A program made the position numbers and the translations under genes. The notes beneath the pieces are model-generated. The model was not told where the DNA came from. It saw only the letters and a program-made list of their open reading frames with translations, and searched no databases. A DNA stretch of 64,000 bases from Cyanidium caldarium (taxonomy: Eukaryota; Rhodophyta; Bangiophyceae; Cyanidiales; Cyanidiaceae): the NCBI GenBank assembly GCA_026184775.1, contig JANCYW010000006.1, forward strand, positions 1 through 64,000. The letters are read 5' to 3'. This document shows, piece by piece, positions 47,018 to 55,675 of this stretch (positions within the stretch are counted from its first letter, which is position 1; each line of letters begins with the position of its first letter).

Positions 47018-49423
47018 ATGGAGAGGATAGGTGTGCGAGGCGGAATGCGAGCAGGGTTCGTCACGGGGTGGTGGTCGGGTCAGGGCCGCCTGGCGGCAGG
47101 GCTGTTGACGCGCGCGGCGCACAACGCCCAGCGTTGGGTAGTGAGAGAGACGTCGCGGACGCTGAGCACACCGCTATGGCATCGCGTACCTCTGGTGTTG
47201 TGGAATGGAGTGCGACCGACGTCCTTTACCTTCGGCGGCTTGCGCATGGTGCACGCGCGCTCGTCGCGAACCGCCTCCGCGCCCTCCACACCGACGCCAG
47301 TCGCTAGCGCTCGCTCCGACAACACCATCTTTCGAGTGTACTTGGCGCCAGCGCTGCGGGTGGCGCTGCGGGCGTCGTGCAACGAGCGCCGCAGTCGGGT
47401 GTTCGTGCCGGGCACGCAACCGACCCTGCAGGCGCTCTCGGAGGCCATCCGCGAGCGTTTCGCGGTGCTGCACAAACTGGAGGGCAGCAACGTGCGGGTG
47501 GTGTTGGCAGTGGGACACCCGGAATCGGAGCAACTGGTGGAGACAGACGCGGCACTGTGGGAGGTGCAGGCAGCCGGTCAGCCGCTGTATCTGCGGTGGG
47601 ATCCGCAGGCAGACGAGCAGGCGCTGCGGGCGTTTCTGGAGCGGCCGCGACATTTTCCCACCGCTGCGGAGAAGCGCATCGCCTTGCCGCCGTTTTACCC
47701 GCCATCGGCGAAGTTGGAGGTGGTGCAATGTATGCACCTGCTCTCCTTTTACCGCTTTGTGCCGCTGGAGGCGCCCGATGAGCTGGCGGCGGCGTTGCGC
47801 GCGTATCTGCACCCGTTGAACGTTCGCGGCCGCATTTACGTGGCCCGCGAGGGCGTCAACGCGCAGCTGGTGGTGCCCGATGTGGCGTTATCGGCGCTGC
47901 AGCAGCTGCTGGCGGCGGACGCACTGTACCTGCCCGAGCTGGCTGGAGTGCGCCTCAACCTAGATCCGACGCCGATGCCGCTGGAGGTGTACCACCGCTC
48001 GCCGCCGTTCCGCAGCCTGCACGTGCGCTGTCGCCGGCAGGTGTTGGCCGACGGATTGGCGCAGGAGCTGGATCTGTCGCAGCGCGGGCAGGAGCTGGCG
48101 CCGGCCGAATGGCACGCGGCGCTCGACGACCCGCACGCGGTGCTCATCGACGTGCGCAACGTGTACGAGTCGCGCGTGGGCACTTTTCAGGGCGCTGCGG
48201 AGTCGCGGCCGCTCCGCACGGGCACTTTTCGAGACACGTGGCGCGCGCTACAACACCAATTGGGCGGCATGCCGCGCGACCGACGCATTCTCACCTACTG
48301 CACCGGCGGCATCCGCTGCGAGAAGGCCGCGGCGTATCTGCACACGCGCCTCGGCTTTTCCAACGTGCAGCGATTGGCCGGCGGTATCGTGGCGTATGCC
48401 GCCGAGGCCCGAAAACACGGCTGGACGTCCAAGTTCAAGGGCGCCAACTACGTGTTCGACGAGCGACTGGAGTCGCGCGTCACCGAAGACGTCTTGGCGC
48501 AGTGCGAGACCTGCGGCACGCCGTACGACAGCTACACCCAGTGTGCCCATGTGCCGTGTCACCGCCGCTTTATTCAGTGTCCCAAGTGCCGGCGACGATA
48601 TACCGGCTGCTGCGGGCCGAAATGTCAGCGGGCACTGGAGCTGACGCTGCAGAACGGCATCGGCGAACTGCACTGGTACGCCGACAGCGTATCGCGTCCG
48701 CTGCCAGCGACGCCGTCGGAGGCGTTGCTGGAGGAGGTGGAGGCGGAGACGCACCGCCGCTACCCCGATGCCGCGCACATGCTCAGCGGCCGGCTGCAGG
48801 GCATGCTGTTGGCGACGCTGGCGCGGCTGGTGCGCGCCGAGCGCATCCTCGAACTGGGCACCTTCACCGGTTACTCGGCGCTGTGCTTGGCCGGCGCGCT
48901 GGGCGCCACCGCCGCGCGCACCGTGATCACCGTGGAGCACGAGCCAGGTGCGGCCGCCATCGCGCAGTCGTTCTTCGACCGCGCGCCGACCGCCCTCGCG
49001 GCGATCCACCTGGAGCACGGTCGCGTCGCCGAGGTGTTGCGAACGATGGTGCAGCGAAACGAGCCGCCGTTCGACCTCATCTACTTCGACGCCGACAAGA
49101 AAGGTTACATCGAGTACTTGCAGCACATTCTGGAACATCGCCTGTTGTCGCCGCAAGGGGTCATCGTGGCCGACAATGTGATGTTCCGGCCGCGGTACGG
49201 CAAACGGACGCACGTGGGCGTGGAGGAGGTGGAGCTGGATCGACACGCGCACAAAGTGGCCCGCCGCAGCGCCTCGCTCGCCGACGCCATGGACGCGTTC
49301 AATCGGTACGTGCAGCAGGAGCCGCGCGTCGTGCAAGTGGTGTTGCCCGTCCGCGATGGCGTCAGTGTGATCCAGTGGAGGGAGGAGTACCGTCAGGGGA
49401 AGCGCGGGGATGGTGGAGGGTGA
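47018..49423 (+). CDS. TrhO-type tRNA U34 hydroxylase fused to a TrmR/CCoAOMT-like methyltransferase
   Basis: A single 801-residue frame with two enzymes. Residues 1-80 resemble an organelle presequence (MERIGVRGGMRAGFVTGWW...; ATG at 47045 also possible). Residues about 90-180 form a small PB1/ubiquitin-like segment. Residues about 215-550 are a full TrhO/YceA protein: FYRFVPLEAP, GRIYVAREGVNAQL, rhodanese part VLIDVRNVYESRVGTF, catalytic TYCTGGIRCEKA (Cys about 428), GWTSKFKGANYVFDER and the Cys-rich tail. Residues about 580-795 are a class I SAM methyltransferase of O-methyltransferase family 3: ILELGTFTGYSALCLA, VEHEPGAAAIAQ, DLIYFDADKKGYIEYL and VIVADNVMF. In bacteria TrhO makes ho5U34 and the separate enzyme TrmR, of this methyltransferase family, makes mo5U34. 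The fusion therefore suggests a two-step enzyme (inference). Confidence 0.87.
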   Translation: MERIGVRGGMRAGFVTGWWSGQGRLAAGLLTRAAHNAQRWVVRETSRTLSTPLWHRVPLVLWNGVRPTSFTFGGLRMVHARSSRTASAPSTPTPVASARSDNTIFRVYLAPALRVALRASCNERRSRVFVPGTQPTLQALSEAIRERFAVLHKLEGSNVRVVLAVGHPESEQLVETDAALWEVQAAGQPLYLRWDPQADEQALRAFLERPRHFPTAAEKRIALPPFYPPSAKLEVVQCMHLLSFYRFVPLEAPDELAAALRAYLHPLNVRGRIYVAREGVNAQLVVPDVALSALQQLLAADALYLPELAGVRLNLDPTPMPLEVYHRSPPFRSLHVRCRRQVLADGLAQELDLSQRGQELAPAEWHAALDDPHAVLIDVRNVYESRVGTFQGAAESRPLRTGTFRDTWRALQHQLGGMPRDRRILTYCTGGIRCEKAAAYLHTRLGFSNVQRLAGGIVAYAAEARKHGWTSKFKGANYVFDERLESRVTEDVLAQCETCGTPYDSYTQCAHVPCHRRFIQCPKCRRRYTGCCGPKCQRALELTLQNGIGELHWYADSVSRPLPATPSEALLEEVEAETHRRYPDAAHMLSGRLQGMLLATLARLVRAERILELGTFTGYSALCLAGALGATAARTVITVEHEPGAAAIAQSFFDRAPTALAAIHLEHGRVAEVLRTMVQRNEPPFDLIYFDADKKGYIEYLQHILEHRLLSPQGVIVADNVMFRPRYGKRTHVGVEEVELDRHAHKVARRSASLADAMDAFNRYVQQEPRVVQVVLPVRDGVSVIQWREEYRQGKRGDGGG

Positions 49424-49563
49424 GCGCGCCAGCGGGGGAGAATGAAGAGGGGAATGTCGCGCGTAAACCACCGGTGCGGAAGGACAAACGTCGAGACGCG
49501 TGCGTTTCGAACCGTCTTTGTGTGGCGCATCGTCCTCGCTTGGCCACCCTCCCGCGTCGCCCG

Positions 49564-50862
49564 CTACACCCACACGCTCTGGCGATGACGTCGGCGAGCC
49601 AGCGGTGATCGTGTCGGCGGCGGCGACGACGACGACGAGACGGACCTGGCCGCCGCCTGATCTCCTGCTTGCGCATCCTCTGTGGCGCTCTGCCCCTCTT
49701 CATCTGCCTTGGCGGCCTTCACTTCCTGGCACACTATGGGTAGCAGGCGCTTGCGTCGATCCCGAAACGCCGGATGCGCACATAGAGCCTCGGTCGCCAG
49801 CACCACCTCGTACAGACAAGTCTGGGGCTCGCGCACCGCCTCGAGGTATCCGGTGCGCACCGCTGCCGCGGAAAAGTGGCCGACGTGGCGGCCGTCGCGC
49901 GAGCACTTGTAGGTCACCAGCGTCTGCCGCGGCGCGCTGCTCATATCGCACAGCGTGCCGTTGGCCGCATACAGCTCGCGCCACACCGGGTTGCCGGCGG
50001 CATCCATGCCCAGGGCCGGTTCGCGAAGTGCCGTCGCTGGTGTCTCTCCGTGATGCTCTTTTCCAGTGCTGCGGTTCGAGACGGGCACCGTCACGTACAC
50101 GTCCAGCGCGGGGTCATACACGCCCATGGTGATGTCGTGCTCCAACACGATATCATAGGGGAATTCACCCGATACGCCATGCAGCAAATCCAACGACATC
50201 ACAAAACGCAGCCGCGTCGCCGCAGCGTCCAGTCCCTCTACCAGACCGCCGCGGGCACGCGCCTCCTCCACTTCACGCTTCAACGCCTCGATGCGCTCGG
50301 CGGGCACCCGCCGGCGCTCCCAGTGGAAGTGACGCACGTGTCGACGATAACAAAACTCGAACGTCCACCATCCCTGCTGCCGATAAAAACAGCGGTCACG
50401 TAGTGCGCTCTCCAGCAACCGCGGCACGGCGGATAGGTCCGGCGTCTGGGATACGTCGGTCGGGGCGGCAACGTCGACAGGAGATACGGTCGGCACGCAG
50501 CACTCCAGAGGTCGGCTCGGCCATCGGTGCACTGTCCACCGATCCCACACGGAGGTAAAAGTGAGAGAATTCGGATCCCACTCGGGGAGATCGCGCTGGC
50601 GATAGGCGGAGGGGCGCTCCGGCTCGTCGGGCAGTCGCGGCAGCGGCAGGAGCCAAAAGGTCGCGTTCAGTGCCGGGTCTTCGAACATGGCAGCGTCCTC
50701 AGCGAAACTCGCAGTGAGCTGTGGGAAGAGATGGAACCCGGGGGACATGATCTCGCGTAACACGACACTGTCTGATGCAGCACCGGCGAGATGGAACAGT
50801 GCGGAGAAGAGGACGGTGATGAGGATGGTGAAGCGTCTTGCCACCGAGCGCGACGGCTTCAT
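49564..50862 (-). CDS. OS9: ER lectin OS-9/YOS9
   Basis: ER-lumen lectin that recognises trimmed N-glycans on misfolded glycoproteins and hands them to the HRD1 ubiquitin ligase (ERAD). The 432-residue product has a signal peptide (about residues 1-28) and then the MRH domain. That domain contains CFYRQQGWWTFEFCYRRHVR with the WWTFEFCY mannose-binding core, FHWERRRVP, LCDMSSAPRQTLVTYKC and the closing EPQTCLYEVVLATEALC. The Cys pairs expected for the fold are present. The tail is Ser/Arg-rich and has no HDEL/KDEL signal. Divergent from glycosyltransferase paralogue 3. A functional link to the UBC7-type E2 in this window is likely. Confidence 0.9.
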   Translation of the reverse strand: MKPSRSVARRFTILITVLFSALFHLAGAASDSVVLREIMSPGFHLFPQLTASFAEDAAMFEDPALNATFWLLPLPRLPDEPERPSAYRQRDLPEWDPNSLTFTSVWDRWTVHRWPSRPLECCVPTVSPVDVAAPTDVSQTPDLSAVPRLLESALRDRCFYRQQGWWTFEFCYRRHVRHFHWERRRVPAERIEALKREVEEARARGGLVEGLDAAATRLRFVMSLDLLHGVSGEFPYDIVLEHDITMGVYDPALDVYVTVPVSNRSTGKEHHGETPATALREPALGMDAAGNPVWRELYAANGTLCDMSSAPRQTLVTYKCSRDGRHVGHFSAAAVRTGYLEAVREPQTCLYEVVLATEALCAHPAFRDRRKRLLPIVCQEVKAAKADEEGQSATEDAQAGDQAAARSVSSSSSPPPTRSPLARRRHRQSVWV

Positions 50863-51183
50863 GGTTCGTCTGAACTACGAACGAGGCAGCGCACGATACC
50901 CTATTCCACTGTGACACCCGTTACGGAGACTGACCCTCCTCCGGGCGACGATACGCAACGTGTTCGGAGCGAGGCGTTCCCGACATCTCGCGCGCGCGGC
51001 GGTCTGCGCGCGAACCACCGCTCGACGATCTTCCGAGCGCGATGCGTACGCGCGGGCGTGTTGCCGAGCAGAGGTGTGCGGCCTCGACGAGGTCAACACC
51101 GCGGGATGACCGCGTAGCGGGCGGCTCCCACTTGAACTGTTTCATTTTCCTCCCTGATATTATCATGTTATATCGCACAAGAT
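50863..51183. promoter_or_regulatory. Divergent intergenic region, probable bidirectional promoter
   Basis: 321 bases between the OS-9 and glycosyltransferase 3 starts, with no gene. The 70 bases before the second start become AT-rich (GATATTATCATGTTATATCG), unusual in this GC-rich window and compatible with a core promoter. No specific factor site is claimed. Confidence 0.3.
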
Positions 51184-52278
51184 ATGCGAGGTGCTGAACG
51201 GTTCAAAAAGTCTCTGCCGGCCACGCTGTGGCGACGACGGCGCGGACCGGTGGTCGCGGTGCCGTTGGCGCTGTTACTGCTGATCGGCTGCGTGCTGGCG
51301 CTGTGGGGGCTGCGGAACGCGACTCGACCCTTTCAACAGCAACAACAACAGACAGACGCGATGGAGCGAATAGCGCCTGGCGGATGGCTCACCGGGACCG
51401 ATCTCGTCGAGCAGGTGCGCGACGCGTTATCGATCGGCACGCGCGGCCACTGCACCGTGGTGCTGGGGTTGGACGAGCGAGTACGCGATCCGGCGCTGGC
51501 GCGAGTACTGCAATGGTTTGCCGGCGAGCGCCGCTTGTGGCACTTGCGCGGTGTGACCAGAGCGGACGTGCAAAAAGCCGCAGCAGAGACGTTTCTGCGG
51601 AACACCACGACCATCACCTCCTCACCTCGGGAGCGTGGGTTTGTCTTTTCGCACCCAGTGCCAACTACCAAGATCGACGCCCCGGTGGCGTGCTCGGTGT
51701 CGCATCTGCTGGCCCTCAACTGGCTGCTACGGCACGGTTGCAAGACGGCGCTGGTGCTGGAGGACGATGCCTCGCTGGAGGCACTACCGCTATGGGATGC
51801 GCCGGTCGCGCAAGTGATTCGCGAGGCGTGCACCCCGGCCAAGCCATTGCTGCAAATGGAGGTCAAGCTGGTGTCGTTGCTCAAAGGCGGCTACTCGGGG
51901 GTGATGCGGTTGGAGGACTTGACGGTCAACTGCAGTCGACGGCATCTGCTGCAGCATCGGCGCCACATCACCTACGGCACCGCCGCCTATGGAATATCGG
52001 CGGCGGGCATGCGCCGCGTCCTGCAACGTTTCAGCCTGCGCCCCGACTCGGAGCTGATCGACGCCACCAAGGTGGTGCAGTCGGGCGGCCATGCCGACGT
52101 GCACGTGATCCTTAACGAACAGACCACCCGAGTGCTGTGGCCAGCGTATTTTTTCGAGTACGGCGACGCGAAGAGTTACATCACCGGGGAACGGAAGAAG
52201 GAGTATTACATGTTGTCGGCGAACAAGGCCATCGAGGCCAACCTGGAACGCGCCGCCCTCTGCCACGTGTTTGTCTGA
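51184..52278 (+). CDS. GT25-like glycosyltransferase, paralogue 3
   Basis: Dispersed relative of the tandem pair at 35.8-38.0 kb, 364 residues. A basic cytosolic end (FKKSLPATLWRRRRGP) precedes a signal-anchor (VVAVPLALLLLIGCVLALWGL) and a Gln-rich stem. The lumenal domain has SVSHLLALNWLLRHGCKTAL followed by LEDDASLEALPLWDAPVAQV, then QMEVKLVSLLKGGYSG, TVNCSRRHLLQH, ITYGTAAYGIS, VLWPAYFFEYG and AIEANLERAALC. The order and spacing match paralogues 1 and 2. The start at 51184 follows an AT-rich stretch. Glycan substrate unknown; Golgi location inferred from topology. Confidence 0.72.
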   Translation: MRGAERFKKSLPATLWRRRRGPVVAVPLALLLLIGCVLALWGLRNATRPFQQQQQQTDAMERIAPGGWLTGTDLVEQVRDALSIGTRGHCTVVLGLDERVRDPALARVLQWFAGERRLWHLRGVTRADVQKAAAETFLRNTTTITSSPRERGFVFSHPVPTTKIDAPVACSVSHLLALNWLLRHGCKTALVLEDDASLEALPLWDAPVAQVIREACTPAKPLLQMEVKLVSLLKGGYSGVMRLEDLTVNCSRRHLLQHRRHITYGTAAYGISAAGMRRVLQRFSLRPDSELIDATKVVQSGGHADVHVILNEQTTRVLWPAYFFEYGDAKSYITGERKKEYYMLSANKAIEANLERAALCHVFV

Positions 52279-52573
52279 TAGGGGGCAGGATGTGGAGGAG
52301 GCATACGCGAGTGCAGCGTGGCTGGTCTTTACTGTAGAGCACGATGTCGACGACCTTGTCCGGTGGGGAATCACCGTGCAGCCCCGCTAAAGAGAGAGCC
52401 CCCGATCATCGGTGCTGTTCCCGGTCTTGGTCGCGTGACGGCGCGCGCGGTATCGGATTCGCGCTGCGTGGGTGGCGTTCGGAGTGGGCGACGGGTTCTT
52501 CGTTGCGTGCAGAGAACATGTTGGCAGGGAGACCCGCTGAGGGTCAGACAAACGGAGCAGGGGAGACCAGTAC

Positions 52574-53713
52574 ATGCAACAAGTAACATCGGGTGAGTAC
52601 GCGATGTCGCGCCGGCGGCAAGAGTGGCGAGTTGGGTGCGAGCAAGAGAGTGCCGCGTCGTGCCTCCAGTGGATCGCTCCGTTGGCACCTCGTCGGGCCG
52701 GACAATTCACCACCGGATCTCTACCGCTGGGACGCTGGCGCCGGACGTTGAAACCATCTCCGAAATGCTTGCCACAGAATGCCACCTGGGAGCGGTGTAC
52801 TGGGCTGGCAGGGCTGCGAGCAAGCACCAACGGCGCGAGGCGCCCGGCAGCAGCGGCCATCCGCCCGGTTTCGTCAGGTGTTGGTGCCTCGCCGCGCCCG
52901 ACCGTACCATCGTTACTATGGATCGCCCTACTGCGGCGGGCAATTCTGCTCACGCTGGCGGTAAGTGTGAGCGTTCTGATGCGCGGTCGACCTCCCGCAC
53001 CCGCAGCGGCGGCGACAATATCGGCATCTGCCCCGACGGATACGCGACCGCACACCATCCGCCGATACCACCGACCACGTGCAAACCTCAGGTGTGCCCG
53101 CGCACGTCTCTCCATGTTTGCCCCACACCTCACCGAACACGAAGCATCGTCGCATGGCGGACAGCACGGGCGCGACAGCAGTAGCCTGCATTTGGAGGGC
53201 GAGTTGGTGGTGCGATTGTTGGTGGCGGTGCTGGCCGGCGGCATGATCGGGTTGGAGCGGCGCACGGCTGCGCGTCCGGCGGGCGTGCGCACGCTGGCAC
53301 TGGTGTCGATGGGCGCGGCCACTTTCACCATTGTGTCCATCTTTGGTTTTGCCGGCAGCGATACGTCGCGCGTGGCCGCCCAGGTGGCCAGCGGGGTGGG
53401 TTTTATCGGCGCCGGCGTCATCGGCAGCGGCGCTAGCGGCCGCGCCGCCATGGGACTATCTACCGCTAGCGCCATCTGGGTGGCCGCGGCACTGGGCGTG
53501 GCCAGCGGCGCCGGCCTGTACTTTGTGGCCATGTTTGGCAGCATCCTCACGGTGATGATTCTGCGCGGCGGTAAACGAGCGGCGCCGCCCGATGCGGGCG
53601 CACCGACGGATGCGCACGCGCCGCGGATGATGCGGGAGCACGCCTCCACCACGACCGGCCACCTGCAGACGCGCGAGCCGATGGAGTACCCGTACGACCC
53701 GGATGAGGACTAG
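52574..53713 (+). CDS. MgtC/SapB family membrane protein with N-terminal extension
   Basis: Residues about 205-335 of 379 form an MgtC/SapB membrane domain: LVVRLLVAVLAGGMIGLERR, RPAGVRTLALVSMGAATFT, AAQVASGVGFIGAGVI, and GLSTASAIWVAAALGVASGA. In bacteria these proteins help growth at low Mg2+ and modulate membrane physiology. Plastid-bearing eukaryotes carry homologues of bacterial origin. The domain itself needs only an ATG at 53114 (MFAPHLTEH). The 180 in-frame residues before it are Arg/Ala/Ser/Pro-rich and contain one hydrophobic stretch (LLWIALLRRAILLTLAVSV), compatible with a plastid or other organelle targeting region, but could be partly untranslated. Convergent with the sugar transporter gene. 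Confidence 0.78.
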   Translation: MQQVTSGEYAMSRRRQEWRVGCEQESAASCLQWIAPLAPRRAGQFTTGSLPLGRWRRTLKPSPKCLPQNATWERCTGLAGLRASTNGARRPAAAAIRPVSSGVGASPRPTVPSLLWIALLRRAILLTLAVSVSVLMRGRPPAPAAAATISASAPTDTRPHTIRRYHRPRANLRCARARLSMFAPHLTEHEASSHGGQHGRDSSSLHLEGELVVRLLVAVLAGGMIGLERRTAARPAGVRTLALVSMGAATFTIVSIFGFAGSDTSRVAAQVASGVGFIGAGVIGSGASGRAAMGLSTASAIWVAAALGVASGAGLYFVAMFGSILTVMILRGGKRAAPPDAGAPTDAHAPRMMREHASTTTGHLQTREPMEYPYDPDED

Positions 53714-53847
53714 AGGATACCACATGTGGGAAATATTATGTAGTCTCTCGCGTTACCTCTATACCACGATAACCGACAGGAAAGAGTCTCCCGTCGAGCA
53801 ATCCGCGGCCGGTGCACGATGCGGACGTGCGCTTCCTCCCTCTTCCG

Positions 53848-54963
53848 TCAATCACGGGCGTCAGCATGATTGTCCGCGGGCGCATGAGTACGCACTGGCG
53901 GCGCCTCCTTTTCCAGCGTGTGCATTTCGGCATCGCGCTCCAGCCGTTGCTTTTGCAGTTTCAGATGCGTGTACCACATGACCCCGAGCATGGTCAACAC
54001 GACGCCAAAAGCGTTCTGAAAGTTGGCCGGTCGGCCGAAGAACAGAAAGTCGCTGGTGATGATAACGGCGGTTTTGGCGTGTCCCAGCACGTTGTAGGTC
54101 ACCGGGCTGGTCTTGCCGATCACCAGGAAGATGCTGACATTCACCAAAAACGCCAGCGCGCCGGTGACGCCGATCACCAGCAGCGAATACGGCGAAAAGT
54201 CGTACGTGAAGATGCTTTCGGGGTCGCGCAGCCGCCAGTTGTCGAACAGCGGCACGCACGGCACCAGAAACAGCGCGCTCAGCGGCGAAGCATAATACTG
54301 CAGCTCCAGTGCCGATAGATTGAGCGACCTTTGCAGCGTGCCCGACCAGATCTGATAGAACGAGGTCACCACGACGCCGGCCATCGCAATGAGCGTGCCC
54401 GGCAAGTTGAGGCGGAAGTCGGTGACGGTGGTGATGATCACCCCCAGGCACACCGGCGCCAGGGCCAGCTTCAAGTCGTTCTCCAGGTGTTTGTGATAGA
54501 TCACCGCCTCCAGGAACACGATCGTCGGGGTGGTCATCACTTTCATGACCTGATAGAACCCGACCGAGTTGTGCTGCAGCGACAAGTTGGTGAGCACCAC
54601 AAAGCCGGCGCCGCCCGCAGCCAACTTGGCCACTTTGCGCAGGTCGCACGGTTTGACGCTGAACAGCCGCAGGCCGTGCGCACACAACGCCAGCAGCGCC
54701 GCGGTGCACAAAAAGTGAAACAGTGTCAGCGTGGTGCCAAAGTGAAACTCCAAATGGTCCATGGCATACTTGTTGGTCACCACGATGAGGATCGACGAGC
54801 AAAAGTTGAGCGCCATGCAGCCCATGGTCGCCAGATCCTGCGGGGTAAACCGCGGGAGCGACAGCCGCTGCCGCAGCGTCTTGAGCCTGGTAAGGGTGGT
54901 CGCGTCGGCCTCATCGTCCAGCAGCGGCACCTCGCTGGGATACGCGTCTGCGCGGATCTCCAT
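53848..54963 (-). CDS. Nucleotide-sugar transporter of the TPT/DMT family (UXT/URGT/SLC35E3-like)
   Basis: Ten-helix membrane transporter, 371 residues. The core starts after residue 40 with MALNFCSSILIVVTNKYAM and continues FHFGTTLTLFHFLCTA, LTNLSLQHNSVGFYQVMKVM and TPTIVFLEAVIY. It ends with KTSPVTYNVLGHAKTAVIIT, the signature of the KT/KVLG-type plant UDP-xylose (UXT) and UDP-rhamnose/galactose (URGT) transporters and of SLC35E3. A Golgi antiporter of nucleotide sugars is the likely role, feeding glycosyltransferases such as the three paralogues here (inference). The start MEIRADAYPSEVP was chosen; upstream sequence to 55308 is not conserved-looking. Confidence 0.88.
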   Translation of the reverse strand: MEIRADAYPSEVPLLDDEADATTLTRLKTLRQRLSLPRFTPQDLATMGCMALNFCSSILIVVTNKYAMDHLEFHFGTTLTLFHFLCTAALLALCAHGLRLFSVKPCDLRKVAKLAAGGAGFVVLTNLSLQHNSVGFYQVMKVMTTPTIVFLEAVIYHKHLENDLKLALAPVCLGVIITTVTDFRLNLPGTLIAMAGVVVTSFYQIWSGTLQRSLNLSALELQYYASPLSALFLVPCVPLFDNWRLRDPESIFTYDFSPYSLLVIGVTGALAFLVNVSIFLVIGKTSPVTYNVLGHAKTAVIITSDFLFFGRPANFQNAFGVVLTMLGVMWYTHLKLQKQRLERDAEMHTLEKEAPPVRTHAPADNHADARD

Positions 54964-55279
54964 GGCACTCGAAGGCGTTGCGAAGCGGCACGGACGCGGA
55001 TCCTCGACGGCCAGAGCGGGACACGAGGGCGACCGAACACGCGCTCCGTGTCCGAATCGCGCGCAACGGACGCGATGGGGCGATGCTGCCCGCGCAGTGT
55101 GTTCTGAGGCGTGCCCACGCCTCTCGCTCGCATGCGCAAGGTATCCGCTCACCGGGTATCCAGGCCACGGACCACGCTTTACTCTCTCGGATGCGAGGTT
55201 CATAAACACGCTCCCATCCATACCTTCACCTCCCGCTCTTGCTCGCCATCTCTCGGCGTCGCCATCACCTCCTCCTCCG

Positions 55280-55675
55280 CTACTCTTCATTCTTTCGCGG
55301 CGCCACATAGTAGGTGTTGCGCTTCTGCGCGTATATCTCGCTCACGCTCTGTCCACTCGCCTGGCCCTCGGTGTAGTCCTTGGAGCCGTCGAACATGGAG
55401 CCGTCTTGCACCGAGCGGCCACCGGGGTGGAAAGTGGACCGCCACGTCTCCCGGGTCGGCGAGCGCGATAACGGGCTGGAACTCTGCGGTGAGGCACTGG
55501 TGGGTGGCGGCACTTGCACACTGGGCGTCTCTGTGTGTGGTGCCTCGTCCGGCTTGAAATCGAAACCGGCGCGCGACGTACCCACCCCGGCCGCCATGAA
55601 CCGCTCCGCGAAGCCCTGCAGGCTGCTGCGTCCACCGCCCGGGCTGCCCGACTGCTGTCCCTCCTCCGGCGCCAT
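55280..55675 (-). CDS. Small Ser/Pro-rich protein (DRM/ARP-like motif?)
   Basis: A 131-residue hydrophilic protein, not firmly recognised. The first half is Gly/Ser/Pro-rich. The second half holds RETWRSTFHPGGRSVQDGS and MFDGSKDY, then SVSEIYAQKRNTYYVAPRK. The WRS-x-F-(H/N)PG pattern followed by a Phe-Asp turn recalls the C-terminal region of plant dormancy/auxin-repressed (DRM1/ARP) proteins, but the match is short and may be chance. Two other minus-strand frames overlap it (55287-55850, 55342-55866); this one has the most protein-like composition. Same strand as the sugar transporter, about 315 bases upstream of it. Confidence 0.5.
   Translation of the reverse strand: MAPEEGQQSGSPGGGRSSLQGFAERFMAAGVGTSRAGFDFKPDEAPHTETPSVQVPPPTSASPQSSSPLSRSPTRETWRSTFHPGGRSVQDGSMFDGSKDYTEGQASGQSVSEIYAQKRNTYYVAPRKNEE

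Noticed and set aside
52961-53113. Possible intron starting at the GTAAGT word in the MgtC gene
   Set aside because: No branch-point-like sequence or clear acceptor was seen and the frame is open throughout, so splicing is not needed; kept only as a remark.
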